Assembly: GCA_951640165.1 (NCBI GenBank)
Contig: OX621265.1
Location: forward strand, 21,217,001 to 21,281,000
Reading direction: 5' to 3'
DNA length: 64,000 nt
Source: Pseudoips prasinana
Taxonomy: Eukaryota > Arthropoda > Insecta > Lepidoptera > Nolidae
This document shows, in pieces, positions 48,501-57,500 of the stretch; the first letter of the stretch is position 1; the number at the start of each line of letters is the position of its first letter. The position numbers and the translations under genes are program-made. Below the pieces are notes generated by a model that was not told where the DNA came from, searched no databases, and was given only the letters and a program-made list of their open reading frames with translations.

Positions 48501-51500
48501 AACTCCATAAAATGGAATGATTAGAAATACCGGGGATTCACCCCCGGTATTTCTAATCACCCCATTTTAATAATAGGCAATAATAATAATTACTTCAAAA
48601 AGCGGCTATATTGAACACATGTCGCATTACACGAAAATTTCTTACATCATCTACTTATTCCCCAGCATTTTCTATTCAATTTTCTATTCCATTTATCCTC
48701 AAAGAGGAGAATATACATTTGTCAAAAAATAATAATGGATAATAATATCCTGGGACATTATTTACACACGGCTATCTGATCCCATACTAAGCAGAGCTTG
48801 TACTATGGAAACCAAATAACTGATATACTACATACACTACTTTTCTTTTGTAAATACATACTTATATAGATAACTACACCCAGCCGCAGGACAAACAGTC
48901 ATGTTCTTGCACACAAATATCTGTCCTGGGTGGGAATCGAACCCACGACCTACGGCGTGAAAAGCAAGCATTTGCCACCCACGTCAAAAGCCAACAGGCC
49001 CGTCAAATATCCATACAAAAGCCACAAAATTCTATCTTTTGTAGGTATGGATACTATCCCTATTTCTATTCACCCCCCTGCTTCTATTCACCCCGGTGCT
49101 TCTATTCACCCCGGTGCTTCCATTCACACCCGTTGTTTCTATTCACCTCGTTTTACCGTACGTATTATCCGGTGAAGCGGTTGATCTAGTGGTTAGTCAC
49201 CCTGACTGCTAAGTCACCCTGACTGGAAAGGGCGTGGGTTCTGTCTCCACCCCGGGGGGCTACCGGCTAAGTCGCCGAACATCGGATTAGTGATAGGCTT
49301 TCAAATATATACAGGTTAAAAATGACTTAATCATACGTTAAATCGGTTGAAAATCGATTCCGGGTTATTTATGACGTCAGATGTGCTCATGGAAGCCGAT
49401 TGAGTAAGTCATTTTTCGTTCAACCTTTATTCATTTTCGACGGTCACCGTAGGCTAGTTGGTAGTGCTCCTGCCTACGAAGCTGGTGGTCCTGGGTTCGA
49501 ATCCCGGTAAGGGCAAATATTTGTGTGATGAGCACGAATGTTTGTTTCTGAGTCATGGATGTTTTCTAAGTATATAAGTATTTATCTATCCATATAAGTA
49601 TGTATATCGTCGACTGGTACCCATAGTACTAGCTTTGCTTAGTTTGGGGCTAGGATGATCTGTGTGACATTGTCCCTGATATTATTATTATTTGAACGCC
49701 GATCACTATCTCGATGTTCGGCGACTTAGCCGGTAGCCCCCCCAGGACAAATATTTGTGTGATGAGCACAATCATTTTTTCTGTGTCTGGTTGTAATTTA
49801 TCCATGACAGGACGGTTGGCGTGGTTGGTAAATGTTTGCCTTTCACGCCGCAGGTCGTGGGTTCGAAGCCATTATTTGTGTGCATTCAGTCACATATCTA
49901 TTTGCCCTGAGCGTGGGTGTAATTATCTATATATGTTTGTATTTACAAAAAAGAAGTAGTATATGCAGTATATCATGGTATCATCTGGTTTCCATAGTAC
50001 AGTTTTGGATCAGGTGGCCGTGTGTGAAAAATATCCCATTATATTATATTATTAACATATTATATATTTAGAAATATATAAGTATGTTTATCAGTTGCCT
50101 GGTCGCCATAGAGGCTCTGTCTTTTATGGTCAGATGGCCGTGTGTTATTTGTCTCAACATATTTATTATTTACTAGCTGTGCCCCGCAGTTTTACCCACG
50201 TTAAACTTTATACATTATAGCCTATGTGTTAAAACTGGGTGTCATCTTACTCCATACCCAATTTTGTTAAAATCGCTCCAGCCGTTTAGATGTGTAGAAG
50301 TAACAAACACACTCAAACACTCACAAACTTTCACCTTTATAATATTAGCGTGATTTACTAGATATACCTGTTCGTGCATCATCGGGACTCGTCGGCTGGC
50401 ATCGATAGTGGCGCGCGGGCGCGGGTTCTCGCCCGGTCTAACGGCACTCCCGGCGGACGAACCGCACCGATGACACGCGCGTTTACTCATTATTTTTATA
50501 TATAGTCCATAGTTTAATTATATTATGTTTTACTGCATAAACTAGTTTTACAGGCCACTAGTCTTTCACTTTACAATACCGGTATTGAAACCTTAATATA
50601 CCGGTATTTGATATCGCTCTCACCTAACACGAGATTGCCTTCGTTCTCGCTCACGGTGGTGTTGATGCCGCCCACGACGCGCGACAGTTCGCGCACTTGA
50701 AACGTCACCTATAAAGAAAACAGGAATATTCACACAATATTAGAAACATTGGATCCGGTGGCAGCATTAAAGCTTGACCGTCGTTATTAACACAAGGTCC
50801 GTCATAATAATAATACCTGAATATAGACAGAACCATTGACAATATGTAGTAAAAATATTAGACTTAAACTAGATAATTAAACATAATCTCTTGACAATAA
50901 CTTGATACGAGCTAGCTAAATATCATTGCTATAATAAAATAATTTTTATAAATGTTTTCATACAATGTGTTAGGTACACATTGTATGAAAACATTTAGAA
51001 AATGTATCTATGTTACTAGAAATAATAATGTATACAACTATATTACTACAAACATGTTCTGACTATTTACAAGCGCTTTTTTAAAGTCTACGTGAATAAA
51101 AACCTTTTTTATTTTATTTATTGTACTGTTCTGCCACGGCGGCAAACAGGCGACACATGCCTTCAGGTATGCGAAGGGCTCCGTACCATAATCTATAAAA
51201 ACGAGCAAAAAATTTATTTTATTTTGTTTTTTAATTATAGCGGCTACAGAAATACATCATCTGTGAAAATTTTAACTGTCTGTCACGGTTCAAGAGACAC
51301 AAACTGGTGACAGACGGACAGACAGAAAGACAGCGAAATCTTAATAATAGGGTCCCGTTTTGCCCTTTGGGTACGGAAAATAACAAAATACTTAACTTGT
51401 TCATTTTTTTTCGCCAACTCTTCAGTTGCAGTTGCATATTTAATGGTTTTCAAAGTCAGTCAGTCGTACCCCATTAAAGCAGTGGAGACTTTACTAGAGC

Positions 51501-54500
51501 CTTCTATGGAGTTTTGGTTTCAACACGGAAAATCACAATTCACGGCCAAATCACACTTCCCTCCAGTTGTTTCCGTTGTCGAAGATGTTTTAGAACATAT
51601 AGCCCTGTGTATCACGGACAGGTATGTTTGGAGAAGGAGACGGCCGCGATTGCTAGTGGAGCCGCGTGCTTGGACTAACCTTGTACGACGCCAGCACATC
51701 AAGCTACCCCAATCTGTCAAATTTCCCCAATTGAAAGTGAACCTTATGCTTTTGTGATAAAGTTCAAAATCTATAACAGAAATTTGACAGATAGGGGTAG
51801 CTGGATGTGCTGGCGTCTGTACATGAGGCGCTCCTGACGCGTGCTCTCCGTACTCTTAACCTTATAGCAGCTGAGACCTATTTGTGTGTTCTCTGAGTGA
51901 GTTCACGAGTGCATTATTCATACCTAGTTATAAGTAAAATTTGTGTAGGGGTATAAAATTGTATTGTGCTTAGATAAGCACTCTATAAAATAAATAAAAT
52001 ATAAAGGTTTTTATTCACGTAGACTTTAAAAAAGCGCTTGTAATAAGTCAGAACACGTTTGTAGTAATATAGTTGTATACATTATTATTTCTAGTAACAT
52101 AGATATATAGGTACACATTGTATTGATTGTATGAAAACATTTATAAAATTTATTTTATTATAGCAATGATATTTGGCTAGCTCGTATCAAGTTATTGTCA
52201 AGAGATTAAGTTTAATTATCTAGTATAAATCTAATATTTTTACTACATATTCTCAATGGTTCTGTCTATATTAAGGTATTATTATTATGACGCACTTTGT
52301 GTTAATAACGACGGTCGCGCTTTAATGCTACCAACGGATCCAATGCGCATTACCTACATACCCATAATATCGCATTGGACTTATACCTGTAATGATAGAT
52401 GTAAGAGGAAATTAATAAATTAAAAAAATGTTATATCTAAAAATCCACCATATTTACACATCAAAACGCGAATTTACACCAGTTTTTGGAAATGAGACGT
52501 AGACTCGATGCGTCTTTTTCCGCGTTGGCGCGAAAACCCGTAACTTGTTAAAGTTGAGAAGAGATGACAAACAGAGTGTCAAAACTGAGAACAGATATAC
52601 TTGTTATTAATGTCTATAGTCTTTGACCTTTATGGTCGAATTTCGAACTAGTAAAATAAAAAAGGTTTTTACTCACGTAGACTTTAAAAAAGCGCTTGTA
52701 AATAGTCAGAACATGTTTGTACTAATATATACTTAATTAATCAATTTATAATAATTTCTAGGCACATATAGATATTTAGGCACACGGATTATATGAAAAA
52801 AATTACAATAAGATTTATTTTATAATAGTAACGATATTCAGCTAGCTTATATTAAGTTATTGGCAAAGAGATCATGTAAAAAAATTTAACTAAATTTTTA
52901 CTACATATTGTCTGAATGGTTCTGTATTATTCTGTTCAATATTATTATTATATGTGCTATAAATCTTGTTGTAATATACATTGTGTTTGTAACGTCGGTC
53001 GCGCTTTAATGCTACCACCGGATCCAATGCGCCCCAACTGAGAAGACCCAGCGAAACAAACTATCTCTAGTTATTATTATTGTATCGGTACCTCAAGCCC
53101 TTCAGGCGTGGCGTCGGCTCCGGAAGACACGTCAATAAGCACCCCTATCTCTCTGAAGCACCCCATAGCGTCCAGGGCGCTGCGTACCTGGAACATTAAA
53201 CAACAGACTCAAAATCCAGTTCAACTGGGCATCAGGAATACCTCGTTTTTGTTGTACAGACGTCAACACATCCAGCTACCCCCAATCTGTCAAATTTCTT
53301 TTATAGATTTTCAACTTTATCACATAAGCATAAGGTTCACTTTCTATTGGGGAAATTTGTTGTTTATATAAACATGTTGTATGAGTCTGGAAACACGTCG
53401 TTCGGGAGGGTGTTCCTCTGCTTAGTCGTGCGTATGATGAAAGAGGAAGCAAAGCGCTTCGTACGGCATAACGGGATGTCCACAACAAAGCGGTGGAGAC
53501 CCTCCCGACGCCTGGTAGTCCGATGAAAAAAGGGGGAAGGAGGGATAAGTTCATGGAGGTCTTGAGCGCATTATACATGAAACGGCCTGTAGAAAACCGA
53601 TAAGCTTGCAACCTTACGCCTTATGCAAAGAGCGCAGCTGATACTTTGCGTAGCCATCCCAAAGGTGAGAGCAGTATTCCACTACGATGTCGAAGAGAAC
53701 CATGCTTCTCCGAAATGTATATACAGGCTGGCTGAGGAGTTGACGCTCAAACGCACAATTTAGATACTTTATGATGACGGGTGTCCGGGTATGTACGTTC
53801 TACGATTTTGCGTAGTTTTCGAGATAGAATTTTTTTAATGGTTTTGTCGTAAATTTCACTTAACATCAGTTTTCGGTTTTTTTCTCCGTCTGTTGAACAT
53901 TTCTGGTTCCTTTTTTTGTGAGAACTATTTAGCATAGTTTAACCTAACACCCTCAAAAGTATGGTTTATCTAATCATTGCAGAACTGCCTTAGAATGTAT
54001 TCGAAATTTCATAATCATAATCATCATTTATTTGTGAAGCATAGGTAATAATTCAACGATTGGTCTTAAATTAGGTTACGTGCACTATGTTCTACCATGA
54101 GAATGGTGTACAAATCACATCTACTTATTTGGTGTACATACCATCTAAGTTCACAAAAAACAATCTAAATTTACAAATACTAAATTCTGATACAAAAAAA
54201 AACAAAATTAAAGTCAAAACAGAAAGTCCAATGGGTAACAGTGAAATTCAAGATACAAAATAAATAAAATGTCTTGCTAGAATGCACTAGATAGAATAAA
54301 AATTAGGGTTTGAGTTCAGGACTCATAAATTTTCAATTTTCAAAGTATCAAAAAAAACGCAAACTCGTAGAACATACATGGGGGTGATTCAGATACTTCT
54401 CATCATAAAGTACCTTTGCGTTTGAACATCAACGCCTTGGCCACCCGTGCCTTACTCAATATATGTTCTGAAGTCAAGGTTGTATTACCTTGTGTGCCCT

Positions 54501-57500
54501 CAAAATGACATCCTCAAAGTCAGTGGCGTGAAACAGATCGTCGACTGCAGAGCGTATGATGTCATCCTTAGTGCGGTTCAGGCCGTCGACGTGCACGCGG
54601 TCGACCCTCGCGCGTACGCCGTTCAGCTTGATGGTGGGCTTGGAGATGGGCTCCTCCATTTCGAGGGGTTCTTCAAACTCGAACAGGCCACCACCCACGC
54701 GGTCCGGTTGTTCAGACTGCAAATGAAGAAAATATCTATGATGGCCTCCCGACCGAATTTCGGCCACGGCGGCCAGTCTTAATGGAGACTAGCCAATTGC
54801 GCACTTTCTATTCCAGCACTCTCATGATCCGATGGGACCCCTAGCGACACGACCGGAAATAGTTCAGGTACATGATCGACGGCTTTACGTGCTCTCCGAG
54901 GCACGGGGGTGTAATACCGCCAACATCCAGACTTCGGGTTGATACTGAGAAATTTCTTTTTACGGAAAAATCCTAAAATCACTTTTTGGCCCGACCCGGG
55001 ATTTGAACCCAGGACCTCATTATCTGCGGGTGAACACGCTACCGCTAGACCAACGAGGCAGTCGAGAAAATATCTATACTAACATTATGAAGAGGTAACA
55101 CTTGTGAGTTTGTGACGTTGTAAGGGGTAATCTCTGGATCTACTGAACCGATTTTCAAAATTATTTCTTCAATAGAAAGCTACGTTATTGTGGAGTGTCA
55201 TAGGTTATGAAAAAACGGGCAGGGACAAAAAGATTAATAACGGGAAGTAAGTAAAGGAAATGGAACACAGTAGTAACATTGTGGTACCCAAGAGAGGGGA
55301 AGAGAAAAAAGGGGGAGAAAATATGGAAAGATGATGTGGATAAAACAGCAATATACTATAGTTCTATGTCCGAATAACACATCTATACATAAAATATAAT
55401 AAAATCGTAGGAAAGTCAAAACTGTACATTGAAAGAAATGTAAAATTTTAACCGAGTAAAAGAATTTTGAATTTAATTGAACATACAATAATATGATATG
55501 TTAGAAGTCAAAGTATGTTTTCTTATTGTCTAATTAGTAGGGAGTGGGCATTCTAGGAAATTGGTGGGGAGTTGATTTAGCCGTCATATAAATATGACAT
55601 AAATTTACCCAGTATTAAAAACATGATTTATTAAAAATTACTTATATATCTGCTATTCGTGTATATAACCACTTACCATCTGATATAAAGCAATCAAATG
55701 GAAAATTGTTTAAAACGAAATGAAAGAATATGTTAATAGAGAATGTTTACTATAGTTTGCATGAGTTTTTTGCCAAAAAATAATGTGTTATTATTACTAG
55801 GAATAAATTAAATAGACTTGTTTGTATTGCATATCCGATATGGGTAGACTGTTGATCCTAAAAACTGTTTCGTTATGATAAGACCTTATTGTACACAGTT
55901 ACGCAATAAATAATTCTTTATCTTTAAATATTTCTCAATGAAATAATATTTCTTTTTAGCCAGGAACTTACATAGTTTATTTGGAAAGTTTTTTAAAAAT
56001 TTTATTGACAAAAAGAAAGATAATATCTATATATTACATATATACATTACTTTATTTGATCAATTCTTGATTTATGGTCTTTGATATGACTATGAGATCC
56101 ATGCTTCAAATCTCGGGTAAGATCAAAAAGTTTGATGGTCACCGTAGCCTAGTTGGTAGTGCTCGTAGGCGAGTCTAGCCTACGAAGCTGGTGGTCCTGG
56201 GTTCGGATCCCGGTAAGTGCAAATATTTGTGTGATGAGCACGAACATTTGTTTCTGAGTCATGGATGTTTTCTATGTATTTGAGTATTTATCAATCTATA
56301 TAAGTATGTATATCGTCGCCTGGTACCCATAGTACAAGCTTTGCTTAGTTTGGGGCTAGGATGATCTGTGTGACATTGTCCCTATATATTATTATTATAA
56401 TTTTACTGACAATAAACATCTAGTGTCTCCATCATCATCTTGATCGTGGATCATGGATCTCCATCCATCCCATCGGATTATGAGAGTGGGAAAATAGAGA
56501 GTGTATGTGTGTTTGTGTACACACTCCAACACTGTATTATGATTCCCAACCAGGACAGATATTTGTGTGCATGAACCTGTCTGTTTGTCCTGAGTCTAGT
56601 GTAATTATCTATATAAGTACATATTTACAAACAAAACGTAGTATATGTAATATATCAGTTATCTGGTTTGATTATTTAATTGAATATTGTATTTATTATT
56701 TATTTGTTTACTTACTTAAAAATATGACGATGATAATGATAATCCTTGTGATGGGACTGGGCTTGTTATTATATAAAATTTTATTAAAATGAGGTTTTTA
56801 ATAATGTTACTACATTTTGCATACCTCATTGAGGTTATAAATCAGCGCACTACCAACTATATGTAACCTGTTTTATATGCAAATAAATAAATCTGAATCT
56901 GAATCTGGTTTCCATAGTACAAGCTCTGCTTAGTTTGGGATCAGATGGCTGTATGTGAATAATTGGCCCTATTGGCCACCATATTTGAAATTCACCCAAG
57001 AGCACTATAGTAATAGTACCAGCATGATGACAAATCCACAGAACATCTTTTTCTCACTAACCTATTTCTCATATCTGTTGGAGTTAGCCAGGAATAAACT
57101 GTTGCAATTAATTACTATAACAAAAGAAGTGATCTGATCTGACACCCATTTCAAATTGCATCTTTTTACATCAGCGGCCGCCTGAGCTGTGGCCTGAACC
57201 CCATAAGGGTGCCCTCAGGTATTAGTCACTTAAATTAAGCTACTGGTTGAGAGCCTTTTGCGCTAGCCAACTGCTCGTTGTTTTCAATTCTTTAATTTGA
57301 TATACTATTGCTAAATGTAACAATAATAGCTTAGTAACTTGCTATTTATTATTTATTTAAGAATATTAAAAATATATGTGACGAAACAGACCGCATGGAC
57401 GGACTAATTGAAAAAAATTGTTGCTTTAATTACTGTTTTTAAACTGTGTTTATGTAATACATTGTGAGCTTGACAAGTACAAGTATATGTAAATACCCAT

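Larger units (their letters stand above)
49252..49743. repeat. Inverted-repeat pair enclosing a MITE and a SINE
   Basis: Arms 49252-49293 and 49701-49743 (ggggggctaccggctaagtc and reverse complement) match with few mismatches over about 42 bp. Between them lie 49313-49428 and the SINE 49440-49690. Confidence 0.7.

Noticed and set aside
48930..49175. Plus-strand frame [19 protein letters not shown]
   Set aside because: Antisense of a SINE head followed by an 18-bp tandem repeat; this peptide type is a common SINE artefact.
54447..54782. Plus-strand 111-codon frame
   Set aside because: Antisense to Sam50 exon 2 and the neighbouring SINE.
54980..55072. A true tRNA gene
   Set aside because: The acceptor stem does not pair fully, and the sequence continues into a SINE body bounded by a 13-bp TSD.
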